Below, one piece after another: positions 53,046 through 64,000 of a DNA stretch of 64,000 nucleotides. The stretch is from Sphingomonas sp. So64.6b. Its GTDB lineage: Bacteria; Pseudomonadota; Alphaproteobacteria; Sphingomonadales; Sphingomonadaceae. The stretch is taken from positions 3,782,001 through 3,846,000 of the forward strand of contig NZ_CP048817.1 in assembly GCF_014171475.1 (NCBI RefSeq), in the 5' to 3' direction. The first letter of the stretch is position 1; every line of letters begins with the position of its first letter. A program made the translations under genes and the position numbers. Below the pieces are notes generated by a model that saw only the letters and a program-made list of their open reading frames with translations, was not told the origin of the DNA and made no database searches.

Positions 53046-53180
53046 AAATGCGCTGAGGCGCATTTGGCGGTTCCGGCCCGCTCCCCCTCCCGGCCACCCA
53101 TTCAGGATACGCTGTGGGTGGCTGGGAGGGGGAGCGGGCCGGAACCGCCTTTGAAATTCGCGCTTTCGCGAATTTTCAAA
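53046..53180. repeat. Three abutting hairpins upstream of recF
   Basis: Three stem-loops lie end to end with no spacer. Hairpin 1: AAATGCGC/GCGCATTT (53046-53065, loop TGAG). Hairpin 2: 35-bp arms 53066-53100 and 53115-53149, one mismatch, 14-base loop, core CCGGCCCGCTCCCCCTCCC. Hairpin 3: TTTGAAATTCGCG/CGCGAATTTTCAAA (53150-53180, loop CTTT, one bulge). The triplet fills most of the 301-bp gap between the divergent carboxymuconolactone decarboxylase-family gene and recF. Confidence 0.9.
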
Positions 53181-53204
53181 CAGCCTCTAAGGCATTCGAC
53201 GACC

Positions 53205-54275
53205 ATGCTCGCTCGTCTCGTCCTCACCGATTTTCGCAACCATGCCGATACCGTGATCGCGCCGGGGCCGGGCTTCGTCGTGCTGACCGGCGAGAATGGC
53301 GCAGGCAAGACCAATGTACTGGAGGCGGTGTCGCTGCTCGCGCCCGGCCGCGGGCTGCGCCGCGCCCCGCTGGGCGAGATGGCGCGTCAGGACGGGCCAG
53401 GGGGCTTCGGCGTTGCCGCCGATCTCCACTCTGCCGGTGATGGCGACATCCAGATCGCGACTGGCACTCAGGCCGCCGCGCCCGAACGCCGCATCGTCCG
53501 TATCCAGGGCGCCCCCGCCGCCGCAACGGCGCTGTCGGAATGGCTCAGCGTGCTGTGGCTGACCCCGGCGATGGACCGTCTGTTCGTCGAGCCGGCGAGC
53601 GAACGCCGCCGCTTTCTCGACCGGCTGACGCTCGCGCTCAACCCGGGTCATGCGGTGCACAGCAATCGCTATGAAGCGGCGATGCGCGCGCGCAACCGGC
53701 TGCTCGCCGACGATCTGCCGCCCGACCCCGACTGGCTGACCGCGCTCGAAGCGCAGATGGCGGAGCATGGCACAGCGATCGATCTGGCGCGGCGCGATAC
53801 CGTCGCTTCGCTCGGCATCACCCTGGCCGACCAGCCCGAAGGCCCGTTCGCGCGCGCCGGGCTGGCGCTGCAGGGCTGGACCGGCGCCGGCAACACGCTT
53901 GCCGCCGACCTCGCGCGCGGTCGCGCGCGCGATGCCGCCGCCGCACGCGCGCTCGCCGGCCCGCACCGCACCGATCTCGCCGTCACCCATCTCGGCAAAA
54001 ACCAGGCCGCCGCGCTGTGCTCGACCGGCGAGCAGAAAGCGTTGCTGCTCGGCCTGATCCTCGCCCATGCCGATCTCGTCGCCGCGCGCACCGGACTCGC
54101 GCCGATCCTGCTGCTCGACGAAGTCGCGGCGCACCTCGATCCCGTACGCCGCGCCGCCTTGTTCGAGCGCCTCACCGGCAAGGGACAGGTGTGGATGACC
54201 GGCACGGAAGACGCGCTGTTCGATGCACTCGGCCCCGACGTGTTCCGCATGACGCTGGGCGGCGGCGCTCGCTGA
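53205..54275 (+). CDS. recF: DNA replication/repair protein RecF
   Basis: 356 residues, SMC-like ATPase that loads RecA at gaps. [17 protein letters not shown], Walker [27 protein letters not shown] (Lys at 35), [33 protein letters not shown], signature [19 protein letters not shown] and Walker [14 protein letters not shown] are intact. ATG 53205 chosen at the first conserved residue; no clear Shine-Dalgarno, and the frame extends through the hairpin to 53064. Confidence 0.95.
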   Translation: MLARLVLTDFRNHADTVIAPGPGFVVLTGENGAGKTNVLEAVSLLAPGRGLRRAPLGEMARQDGPGGFGVAADLHSAGDGDIQIATGTQAAAPERRIVRIQGAPAAATALSEWLSVLWLTPAMDRLFVEPASERRRFLDRLTLALNPGHAVHSNRYEAAMRARNRLLADDLPPDPDWLTALEAQMAEHGTAIDLARRDTVASLGITLADQPEGPFARAGLALQGWTGAGNTLAADLARGRARDAAAARALAGPHRTDLAVTHLGKNQAAALCSTGEQKALLLGLILAHADLVAARTGLAPILLLDEVAAHLDPVRRAALFERLTGKGQVWMTGTEDALFDALGPDVFRMTLGGGAR

Positions 54276-54359
54276 ACCCAGCCTGTCAGGGCAACTCACG
54301 CGCGGTTCAAGCGTCTCCTGCCATCTGAGCCATATGGGGCGGGGGCCAGGAGACGAATA

Positions 54360-55136
54360 ATGACAAAATTGAACAAGCCGATATCCGGTATCGCAGCCGC
54401 CGCTGTCGCGCTGCTCGCCGGCGCCAGCCCGGCCTTCGCCCAGGACCGCTGGGATTGGAACGGCGGCCGTCATGGTGACCGCGAGTACCGCCTGATCGGC
54501 GCGGGCGTGCCGATTCTCTTTCCCGAACTGCGCGCGACCAATCGCGGCCGTGCCTTCGTGATGCGTAATTTCGACGTCAACCGTGACGGTCGCGTCAATC
54601 CGCGCGAAGCTCGGGCCGCCAACCGCGCTTTTGCCAACGTCGCCGGCCCGCGTCGCGACCGTTTCGACTGGAACAGCCGTGATCATGCCGTGGTCGTCGA
54701 GGAACGCGGCGGCTGGGATCGCGGCGCGATGCGCGGCTACGGGTTCCGCCAGACGTCGCGCGGCGCAACGCTGCGCCTGCAGGAAGATGTGCTGTTCAAG
54801 ACCGACAGCGCGGTACTGCGGCCCGGTGCGATCGAGAAATTGCGCCCGCTTGCCGACTATCTCAGCTCGGAACGCGGCGTGCGCGTGGCGATCGACGGTT
54901 ATACCGATTCGCGCGGTACCGATGCGCATAACCAGGCGCTATCGGAACGCCGCGCCGACAGCGTGCGCGTCGCGTTCGACGAGATGGGTGTGACCCGTGC
55001 GCGCTTCTCGGTGGTCGGGCATGGCGAGGCCGATCCGGTCGCGACCAATGCAACTCCGGCTGGCATGCGTCAGAATCGGCGGGTCGAAGTGACCTTACTG
55101 GGTCAACGCGCCGATCGTTTCAGCAATATCGATTAA
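54360..55136 (+). CDS. OmpA-family protein with an EF-hand-like calcium loop
   Basis: 258 residues. Signal peptide to ASPAFAQ (28). Residues 70-85 read NFDVNRDGRVNPREAR, an EF-hand-type loop (Asp72, Asn74, Asp76, Gly77, Glu83). Residues about 135-250 are an OmpA/Pal peptidoglycan-binding domain (DVLFKTDSAVLRPGAIEKLRPLADYL, DGYTDSRGTDAHNQALSERRADSVRVAF, GHGEADPVATNATPAGMRQNRRVEV). It probably anchors the outer membrane to peptidoglycan. No beta-barrel is seen. Start ATG 54360, AGGAGA upstream. Confidence 0.88.
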   Translation: MTKLNKPISGIAAAAVALLAGASPAFAQDRWDWNGGRHGDREYRLIGAGVPILFPELRATNRGRAFVMRNFDVNRDGRVNPREARAANRAFANVAGPRRDRFDWNSRDHAVVVEERGGWDRGAMRGYGFRQTSRGATLRLQEDVLFKTDSAVLRPGAIEKLRPLADYLSSERGVRVAIDGYTDSRGTDAHNQALSERRADSVRVAFDEMGVTRARFSVVGHGEADPVATNATPAGMRQNRRVEVTLLGQRADRFSNID

Positions 55137-55144
55137 AATCAATA

Positions 55145-55179
55145 GAGTGCCAGTCGCCTATTTGTGGCGACTGGCACTC
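55145..55179 (+). terminator. Hairpin after the OmpA-family gene
   Basis: Perfect 14-bp stem GAGTGCCAGTCGCC/GGCGACTGGCACTC with 7-base loop, 9 bp past the stop. Lacks a T tract but is placed as a terminator. Confidence 0.7.
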
Positions 55180-55264
55180 CAGCTGACTGCCGATCATGAC
55201 GCTACGGAACTTCCACGCTTCGGAGTTCGTTACGTCGCCGCTTTAGAATTTCAGGAGAAGAGTT

Positions 55265-58497
<3,233 letters not shown>

Positions 58498-58645
58498 GAT
58501 TGCCCGGGACCGCGCCGGCGGGGCGTTCGCGTTACCGACCGGACCGTGCAAGCTTTCCGGGTGGACGCGTGCGCCCAAGCGCTTATCATCGCGCCGTAAC
58601 GAACGTCGCATAACGACGGCGTGATCATATGGCAGGAGAGCGGTG

Positions 58646-59437
58646 ATGAAGGCAGTGATGTTCGCAGGGCTGGCATTTGCCGGGTTGATCGTTGCCGGTG
58701 CCGGCATGACCGGGATCGAAGCCAGGACGACGAGCGCTCCCTTGTCGGCGGCAGGCGCCGATACGAGCAGTGCGGTCATAACCAAGGCGCTGGCCGATCC
58801 GGCACGCGCCGATCAGGCGGGCGACGATGCGCGTCGCAAGGCCGCAGAGGTGCTGGCCTTTTCGGGCGCGAAGCCGGGCGACCGGGTGATCGATTTCTTT
58901 CCGGGCTCGGGATATTGGACGCGCATCTTCACCGGCATCGTCGGCTCTGACGGTCATGTCTTCGCATTATGGCCGGCTGCGGCAGCAACCTACGCCGAAA
59001 AGCAGCTCCCGGCGCTGAAGGAGCGCAAGCTCGCCAATGTCACCGCCGAGTTGCAGACCGCTCCACTGCCGACGGTCGACGCACCTGTCGACCTGTTTTG
59101 GACCGTGCAGAATTATCACGACATTCCCAATGGCGGTCGAGGTGAAGCGGCCTTGGCGGCATTCAACGCAGCGGTATTCAAGACACTCAAACCCGGCGGC
59201 GTCTATATCGTCATCGACCATGCGGATGCCGCGGGAAGTGGCTTGAGCGGCACCGAGACACTGCACCGGATCGATCCGGCGGTGGTCAAGAGCCAGGTGC
59301 TGGCAGCAGGCTTTGCCTTTGAAGGCAGTTCGGATGCACTCGCCAATCCTGCCGACGATCACAAGGCGAAGGTCTTCGACCCCGCGGTCCGCGGCAAGAC
59401 CGACCAGTTCGTCTTCAAGTTCCGCAAGCCGCGCTGA
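58646..59437 (+). CDS. Exported class I methyltransferase-like protein (COG4798), copy 1
   Basis: 263 residues. Hydrophobic leader (MFAGLAFAGLIVAGAGMTGIEA). Domain block RVIDFFPGSGYWTRIFTGIVGSDGHVFALWPAAAAT is a motif I variant, then VDLFWTVQNYHDIPNGGRGEAALAAFNAAVFKTLKPGGVYIVIDHADAAGSG, TLHRIDPAVVKSQVLAAGFAFEG, and the tail RGKTDQFVFKFRKP. SAM-dependent reaction presumed, substrate unknown; unusual for a methyltransferase, it appears to be exported. ATG 58646 with AGGAGAG. A paralogue follows in tandem, 23 bp away. Confidence 0.82.
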   Translation: MKAVMFAGLAFAGLIVAGAGMTGIEARTTSAPLSAAGADTSSAVITKALADPARADQAGDDARRKAAEVLAFSGAKPGDRVIDFFPGSGYWTRIFTGIVGSDGHVFALWPAAAATYAEKQLPALKERKLANVTAELQTAPLPTVDAPVDLFWTVQNYHDIPNGGRGEAALAAFNAAVFKTLKPGGVYIVIDHADAAGSGLSGTETLHRIDPAVVKSQVLAAGFAFEGSSDALANPADDHKAKVFDPAVRGKTDQFVFKFRKPR

Positions 59438-59460
59438 TCGACCAGGGGCAGGCATCGGTC

Positions 59461-60261
59461 ATGAAACAGTCGATCGTCATCGCCGCACTCGCGGCCGGCA
59501 CGCTCGCCGCATGCGGCCCAACCGCGACGCCGGACCACGCAACCAATAGCGTTGCTCCGGCGGCGCAGAGCGGCGCACTACCCGCCAATATCGCCGCAGC
59601 CGCCGCCGATCCGGCACGCGGCGACATGCGTATGACCGATGCGAAGCGGCACGGGCCCGAGATTCTCGCCTTTGCCGGGGTCAAGAGCGACGACAAGGTG
59701 ATCGACCTGATCCCCGGCGGCGGATACTGGACCAAATTGTTCGCCAAATCGGTCGGTCCGTCGGGCCATGTCTATGGCATCTGGCCGCAACCCTATGCGG
59801 CCGAAGCACGCACCAATGTGCTCGATTACCAGAAGCTCGCCGGCTCGGCCGACTTCGCCAATGTCAGCGCATCGACTCAGCCGGCGACTACATTGCAAGC
59901 GGCGGAACCCGTCGACATCGTCTTCACCGCGCAGAATTACCACGATTATCCCGACAAATTCATGGGCTCGATCGATCCCGCGGTGTTCAACAAGCTGGCG
60001 TTTGCCGCGCTGAAACCGGGCGGCACCTTGCTGATCATCGACCATGTCGCGCAGGCGGGATCGGCGATGCGCGATACCGATACGCTGCACCGGATCGATC
60101 CGGCAACGGTCAAGTCACAACTCGCCGCCGCCGGTTTCGAATTCGTCGGCGAAAGCGCGTTGCTCGCCAACCCGGCCGACGATCACAGCTTGCCGGTTTT
60201 CGACAAGGCGGTGCGCGGCAAGACCGACCAGTTCATCTACAAGTTCCGCAAGCCGGGCTGA
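59461..60261 (+). CDS. Exported class I methyltransferase-like lipoprotein (COG4798), copy 2
   Basis: 266 residues, paralogue of copy 1 (shared: VIDLIPGGGYWTKLFAKSVGPSGHVYGIWPQ, the FTAQNYHDYPDKF block, KPGGTLLIIDH, TLHRIDPATVKSQLAAAGFEFVGES, RGKTDQFIYKFRKP). The leader ends with LAACG, a lipobox, so it is probably a lipoprotein, unlike copy 1. ATG 59461. Convergent with the two-component genes. Confidence 0.82.
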   Translation: MKQSIVIAALAAGTLAACGPTATPDHATNSVAPAAQSGALPANIAAAAADPARGDMRMTDAKRHGPEILAFAGVKSDDKVIDLIPGGGYWTKLFAKSVGPSGHVYGIWPQPYAAEARTNVLDYQKLAGSADFANVSASTQPATTLQAAEPVDIVFTAQNYHDYPDKFMGSIDPAVFNKLAFAALKPGGTLLIIDHVAQAGSAMRDTDTLHRIDPATVKSQLAAAGFEFVGESALLANPADDHSLPVFDKAVRGKTDQFIYKFRKPG

Positions 60262-60277
60262 TTCCAGGCAGGCGATT

Positions 60278-61321
60278 TCAGCGCAGCGCCCCGCGCAGGG
60301 TAGCGCGCACACCGCTGTGCGCGGGGTCATATTCGACGATCGATTGCAGGCTCTGCGCCATCGCGCGGATCAGCTTGGTACCAAGCCCGGTACCGCGCGC
60401 CGGTGCGTTTTCCGTCATGCCGATGCCGTCATCCTCGACCGCCAGGACGAAATGCTCGTCCTCATCCCGACTCAATGCGATCCGCACTTCGCCCGCATGG
60501 CCGGCCGGATAGGCGTATTTGCACGCATTGGTGACCAGTTCGGTGACGATCACGCCAAGCGAAACGGCACGATCGGTCTTCATGCGGATCGGGTCGGCGG
60601 CGAGCGACAAGGTGCGCGGCGCGGCGTTGCTCGACCAGGTTTCGCCCAGTTCCTCGACCAGCGCGCCGAGATATTCCTGCATGTCGACGCTCTCGACATC
60701 GTTCGAGGTGTAGAGACGCCGATGGACTTGCGCGATCGCGGCGATGCGGCGTTGCGTATCCTCCAGCGCATCGCGCGCGCCGCTGTCGTCGAGCGCGCCG
60801 GCCTGCAGCCGCACCATCGCCGAAACGAGCTGGAGGCTGTTGGCGACGCGGTGATTGACCTCGCTGAGCAATGTTTCGAGCCGTGCATTGCTTGCGCGCA
60901 ACTGCTCCTCGGCGGCGCTTTTGTCGCGTTCCAGTGCCGCGCGCTCGAGCACCTGGTCGAACGCAGCGGTGAGTAGATCGAAGAAATCGCTGCCGACGGT
61001 CTTCACGACATAGTCGGCGGCACCGGCCTTGAGCGCGGCGACCGCGATCCGGCCCTCTTCCGACCCCGTGACATAGACGACCGGCGGCGGCGCCGGGAGC
61101 GCGCGGAGCTTCTTCAGCGTCTCCAGCCCATCCATGCCGGGCATGTAATGGTCGACCGCGATCAGGTCGAAATCCGCTGTGCCGACCAGAGCCAGCCCCT
61201 CGGCCCCGCCCTCGGCGAGCGTGACGGCATAACCCCGACGCGTCAGCGACTTCGCCGCCAACGTGCGCAGGCCGGCATCGTCGTCGATATAAAGGACTTT
61301 AATCGGCACGGCCTGAGTCAA
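60278..61321 (-). CDS. Receiver-HisKA_2 hybrid histidine kinase
   Basis: 347 residues. N-terminal receiver: phospho-acceptor Asp57 (IAVDHYMPGMDG), acid pocket YIDDDAG, Lys107. A coiled linker (KSAAEEQLRASNARLETLL) precedes HisKA_2 with His157 in LLSEVNHRVANSLQLVSAMVRLQAG, then HATPase (VTELVTNACKYAYP; DDGIGM; GTGLGTKLI). The HisKA_2/HWE-type kinases without TM are common in alphaproteobacterial light and stress responses. Overlaps the upstream response regulator gene by 4 bp. Confidence 0.9.
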   Translation of the reverse strand: MTQAVPIKVLYIDDDAGLRTLAAKSLTRRGYAVTLAEGGAEGLALVGTADFDLIAVDHYMPGMDGLETLKKLRALPAPPPVVYVTGSEEGRIAVAALKAGAADYVVKTVGSDFFDLLTAAFDQVLERAALERDKSAAEEQLRASNARLETLLSEVNHRVANSLQLVSAMVRLQAGALDDSGARDALEDTQRRIAAIAQVHRRLYTSNDVESVDMQEYLGALVEELGETWSSNAAPRTLSLAADPIRMKTDRAVSLGVIVTELVTNACKYAYPAGHAGEVRIALSRDEDEHFVLAVEDDGIGMTENAPARGTGLGTKLIRAMAQSLQSIVEYDPAHSGVRATLRGALR

Positions 61322-61764
61322 GCCTGACCCTCGATGTCGGGCACCTGAATGACCGAGAGGAACAGGCCGAGTTGGCGGATCGCCTGGGCGAAGCTTTCGT
61401 AATTGACCGGCTTGGTGATGTAGACGTTGCAGCCCAGATCATAGCAGCGCTGGATCTCGACCTTGTCGTCGGTGGTGGTCAGCACCACGACCGGCGTACG
61501 CTTCAATGCGGGCTCGCTCTTGATCTTGGCGAGGATGTCGGTCCCGCTCATATCGGGCAGGTTGAGGTCGAGCAGCACCAGCGCCGGACCGTTGAGCGCC
61601 GGGCCGTTGGCGTCATTGAACAGATAGTGCAGCGCGCTGGTGCCGTCGGTGAAATGGGTGATGTCGTTGAGAATCCCGGCGCGCCGGATGTTCTTCTCGA
61701 TCAGACGGGCATGGCCTTCGTCATCCTCGATCATCACGATACTGACGGAACGATGGTCGTTCAT
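61318..61764 (-). CDS. Stand-alone response regulator (receiver only)
   Basis: 148 residues, one receiver domain: acidic pair Glu13/Asp14 (VMIEDDEGHARLIEKNIRRAG), phospho-acceptor Asp66 (LVLLDLNLPDMSG), Thr in VVVLTTTDD, Lys118 (YITKPVN). No output domain. This Rcp1/bathy-type receiver typically passes phosphate from a CHASE3 or phytochrome kinase. Overlaps both neighbours by 4 bp. Confidence 0.93.
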   Translation of the reverse strand: MNDHRSVSIVMIEDDEGHARLIEKNIRRAGILNDITHFTDGTSALHYLFNDANGPALNGPALVLLDLNLPDMSGTDILAKIKSEPALKRTPVVVLTTTDDKVEIQRCYDLGCNVYITKPVNYESFAQAIRQLGLFLSVIQVPDIEGQA

Positions 61765-63275
61765 TTGCGATTATCCTGTGCTTCGGAAAGGGTGGCGGGC
61801 AGGGTCAGCCGGAACGTCGCACCTTTACCGAGTTCGGAGCTGACGTCGATAATGCCGCCAAGACGATAGGCCAGGGCGCGGACATGGGCGAGGCCGATCC
61901 CTTCGCCCGGCTGGTCCTGATGACCCGAGCGGCGGAACAGGTCGAACACGCGCTGATGATCGCCGGGCGCGATCCCGCGGCCATTGTCCTCGATCTCATA
62001 GGTCACGCGCGGCCCGCTGCGCGACCCGCGCACGATGACGCGGCCGGGGCGGCCTGGTTGAAGATATTTGACCGCATTCTCGATCAGATTGGAGAAGATC
62101 TGCTCGATCGCCAGCCGGTCGCTGACCAGGGCGGGCAATTCTCCCTCGACGATCAATGTCGCATCGCGATCGTCGATCATGTGTTTGAGCGTTGCGCCGA
62201 TCGTCTCGACTTGCGCATTCATGTCGATCGGCTGGGGTGAGATGACGCGGCGTCCCTCGCGCGACAATTTCAGGATCGCGTTGATCAGCCGGTCCATCTT
62301 CTGCGTCGAGGTGCGGATGAAACCGATCGCCTCGGGCAAATCCTCGCGCGCCGCCAGCCGCGCCTCTTGCGTGACGATATCGGGCGCGGATTCCTCGGCG
62401 CGATCGATCAGCTCGGTGATCGCCGCGGTCGCGGTGTCGAGTTCGGCGGTGAAGCCCATCACATTGACCAGCGGGCTGCGCAGGTCATGGCTGACGATAT
62501 AGGCGAAGCGCTGGATTTCCTCATTCGCGCGCGAGAGATCGGCAGTGCGCTCCTTAACCAGCCCTTCAAGCGAATCGGCGAAGTCGCGAAGCACATCTCG
62601 CGATGCGGCGAGGTCGCGCGTGTAGCGCAGCACCGTCAGCAGGGAGGCGACCGCAACCAGCAGCAGCAAGATGCCGGCGACGATCAGCGTCGCATAGAAG
62701 GCGCGCACGCTTGCGCGTTGTTCGGCATCGCGAATGCCAAGCAAGCGCCGCTCCTCGTCACCCATGGCCATACTGAGATCGCGAATGGCGCGCATCCGCC
62801 GCCCACTGCTTTCCTCGACGAAAAGGCGGATCGCCTCGTCTCTTCGGCCGGCACGGGCCAACGCCATGGTCCGGTCGCGTTGCACCTTCAGATCGTCGGT
62901 GAGCGCCCTTAATCGAGCAAGGTTGGCGCGCTGACGTGGATTGTCACCGGACAGCAGCCCGATCCGGTCCAGCGCGACGGGCAGCCTGTTCGCGGTGGTC
63001 GTATAGGTATCGAAATAGATGGGCTGCCCGGTGAGAAGATATCCCCGGCGCGTGGTTTCCGACTGCTCGATGATGGTTCCCGCCTGGGCGATCGCGATCT
63101 CGACCTCATAGGTGTGACTGATCGAGCGCGTATGTTCCTGGTTCCGCACGGTCACCAGGAAGGCCGCGATCCCGGCAGCGATCAGGCTGAGGAAACCGAT
63201 CACCATGAAGGTGATCAGCACGCGTCCAACCGAAGCCTCCCGGCCTCCAAGGCGCTGAACGAGCGTGCGAAACAT
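61761..63275 (-). CDS. CHASE3-domain sensor histidine kinase
   Basis: 504 residues. TM1 (about 20-42), a CHASE3 sensor (45-185) with TIIEQSETTRRGYLLTGQPIYFDTY, TM2 (192-216), a coiled-coil linker, HisKA with phospho-acceptor His263 (AYIVSHDLRSPLVNV), and HATPase_c: N box about 394-404, G1 DNGRGI at 430-435, G2 GEGIGL at 457-462. First gene of the three-gene unit, with a FNR/FixK-like box 47 bp upstream of ATG 63275. Confidence 0.93.
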   Translation of the reverse strand: MFRTLVQRLGGREASVGRVLITFMVIGFLSLIAAGIAAFLVTVRNQEHTRSISHTYEVEIAIAQAGTIIEQSETTRRGYLLTGQPIYFDTYTTTANRLPVALDRIGLLSGDNPRQRANLARLRALTDDLKVQRDRTMALARAGRRDEAIRLFVEESSGRRMRAIRDLSMAMGDEERRLLGIRDAEQRASVRAFYATLIVAGILLLLVAVASLLTVLRYTRDLAASRDVLRDFADSLEGLVKERTADLSRANEEIQRFAYIVSHDLRSPLVNVMGFTAELDTATAAITELIDRAEESAPDIVTQEARLAAREDLPEAIGFIRTSTQKMDRLINAILKLSREGRRVISPQPIDMNAQVETIGATLKHMIDDRDATLIVEGELPALVSDRLAIEQIFSNLIENAVKYLQPGRPGRVIVRGSRSGPRVTYEIEDNGRGIAPGDHQRVFDLFRRSGHQDQPGEGIGLAHVRALAYRLGGIIDVSSELGKGATFRLTLPATLSEAQDNRK

Positions 63276-63321
63276 TGTTGCGTTCTATGAGGGGTGCGGA
63301 GGAAAGACCAGCGCGACTCGA

Positions 63322-63335
63322 TTGACTTCGATCAA
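63322..63335. promoter_or_regulatory. FNR/FixK-like box
   Basis: TTGAC-TTCG-ATCAA, one mismatch from the dyad TTGAT-N4-ATCAA; read on the minus strand as TTGAT-N4-GTCAA. It lies 47 bp before the CHASE3 kinase start and 18 bp past the exonuclease stop. Confidence 0.55.
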
Positions 63336-63353
63336 TCCGAATCGGCGCGCGGA

Positions 63354-64000
63354 TCAGTCCTGAAACAGCGTCCCTTGCGGCTTGTCACGACCGACCACTC
63401 CACCGCCACGACGCCGTGCGAGCTCGGTTTCGGCGGTGAAGCGCACGTCGATGTCGCGGTCGCCAAGGAAGATAGCGAGCGAATCGTCACTGATCTCGCG
63501 CCAGTCCTTGCCGCGATCCGGCCCCTGCCGGACACTCGGCAACAGGCCAGGCAGGTTCGACCATTCGATCAGCTGCGCCACGCCGACCTGGTTGAGCATG
63601 TCACGCAGATGGAAGGCAGTGACATAGGAATCGGGGAAGGCGCGGTGCGCGGGCAGGCCGCGCTCATGGATCATCCCTTCCGGCTTGCGCCAGTAACGCA
63701 GCATCTGGTTCGAGAAGCTCGGGCTGTCGGGCCAGAGTCGCAGCGCGCATTTCCAGGTGCAGATCCATTGCGCATTATGGGTCAGCGCGGGCGTGCAGAA
63801 TTTCATCTCATAGTCCGCGCGGTGCGCGGCGAGCGCGATCCGGCGCGGCCAAGGATCAAGCACCGGGCGCGCGACATCATGCCAGAAGGGCGCGTCGGCG
63901 ACCTGTTCGTCGAGGATGTGATGGATCGCCTGAGTCAGCGGCGGGATCGGCCGCCCCGGATTGACGAAGCGTGCACCGCCCTCGCCCTGCAGCTCCCAGC
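63354..64000 (-). CDS. DnaQ-like 3'-5' exonuclease (5' part outside window)
   Basis: The visible 215 codons read in from the right edge (GARFVNPGRPIPPLTQAIHHILDEQVADAPFWHDVARP, then RIALAAHRADYEMKFC and WICTWKCALRLWPDSPSFSNQMLRYW), and further down HERGLPAHRAFPDSYVTAFHLRDMLN carries the ExoIII His/Asp pattern. The family is DnaQ/ExoX-type exonuclease; the N-terminal DxE motif is outside the window. The last 65 residues (GPDRGKDWREISDDSLAIFL...DIDVRFTAETELARRR) match the ExoX-like C-terminal domain. Stop TGA at 63354-63356. Confidence 0.85.
   Translation of the reverse strand, partial: WELQGEGGARFVNPGRPIPPLTQAIHHILDEQVADAPFWHDVARPVLDPWPRRIALAAHRADYEMKFCTPALTHNAQWICTWKCALRLWPDSPSFSNQMLRYWRKPEGMIHERGLPAHRAFPDSYVTAFHLRDMLNQVGVAQLIEWSNLPGLLPSVRQGPDRGKDWREISDDSLAIFLGDRDIDVRFTAETELARRRGGGVVGRDKPQGTLFQD

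Noticed and set aside
53187..54929. Minus-strand ORF of 580 codons opposite recF and the OmpA gene
   Set aside because: Shadow of recF; no recognisable domain.

Overview
The window is GC-rich chromosomal DNA from an alphaproteobacterium, most likely Sphingomonas or a close relative in the Sphingomonadaceae. This rests on recognised protein styles and gene neighbourhoods (lgt/MidA-like/GNAT/pgeF, class I PHA synthase with an Ala/Lys/Pro-rich phasin, TonB-dependent receptors, a COQ4 homologue). The dispersed inverted repeats with TTCGAC/GCTC/GAACGG cores and with CCCCTCCC cores point the same way. No rRNA, tRNA, CRISPR array, intact insertion sequence or prophage was seen.

Layout. 1-5.9 kb: truncated phytase-like gene, glycine-zipper envelope protein, a large nested palindrome, then a minus-strand run of a molybdenum hydroxylase large subunit, hemH and phaB. 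5.9-14.5 kb: an accessory block bounded by gene-poor, more AT-rich relic DNA. It holds an MFS transporter, a TetR regulator, an unusual regulator with two DNA-binding domains, a TonB-dependent receptor, a GST and a medium-chain reductase, and reads like an uptake/catabolism module for a small hydrophobic substrate. 14.5-26.3 kb: acyl-CoA synthetase; the lgt operon with two tandem GNATs and pgeF; VOC protein; cystathionine gamma-synthase-type enzyme; a purine-salvage pair (adenine deaminase plus phosphoribosyltransferase); murA; clpS.

26.4-31.9 kb: polyhydroxyalkanoate genes (phasin, phaC), an aminotransferase, DUF2061 and RidA proteins. 32-36.5 kb: a FemAB/GNAT-like protein and two large polytopic GT-C-like membrane proteins. 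36.5-47.8 kb: argG, a MATE exporter, DUF1801 protein, cyclopropane fatty acid synthase, a Tat-exported SUOX-fold enzyme with its cytochrome b, a TauE/SafE permease, rlmN, a divergent epimerase/LysR pair, an IalB-like protein and a histidine phosphatase.

47.9-58.5 kb: beta-barrel protein, then dnaN, recF and gyrB in order on one strand but separated by unrelated genes. A remarkable three-hairpin structure of 135 bp precedes recF. 58.6-64 kb: two tandem exported methyltransferase-like paralogues, a three-gene two-component cluster (CHASE3 kinase, response regulator, receiver-HisKA_2 kinase) preceded by an FNR/FixK-like box, and the end of a DnaQ-like exonuclease gene.

Most genes are ordinary core functions. 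The most unusual items are the two-headed TetR regulator and its block, the triple hairpin before recF, the repeat element that supplies the start of a methyltransferase gene, the phasin with an N-terminal histone-H1-like tail, and the duplicated exported methyltransferases.
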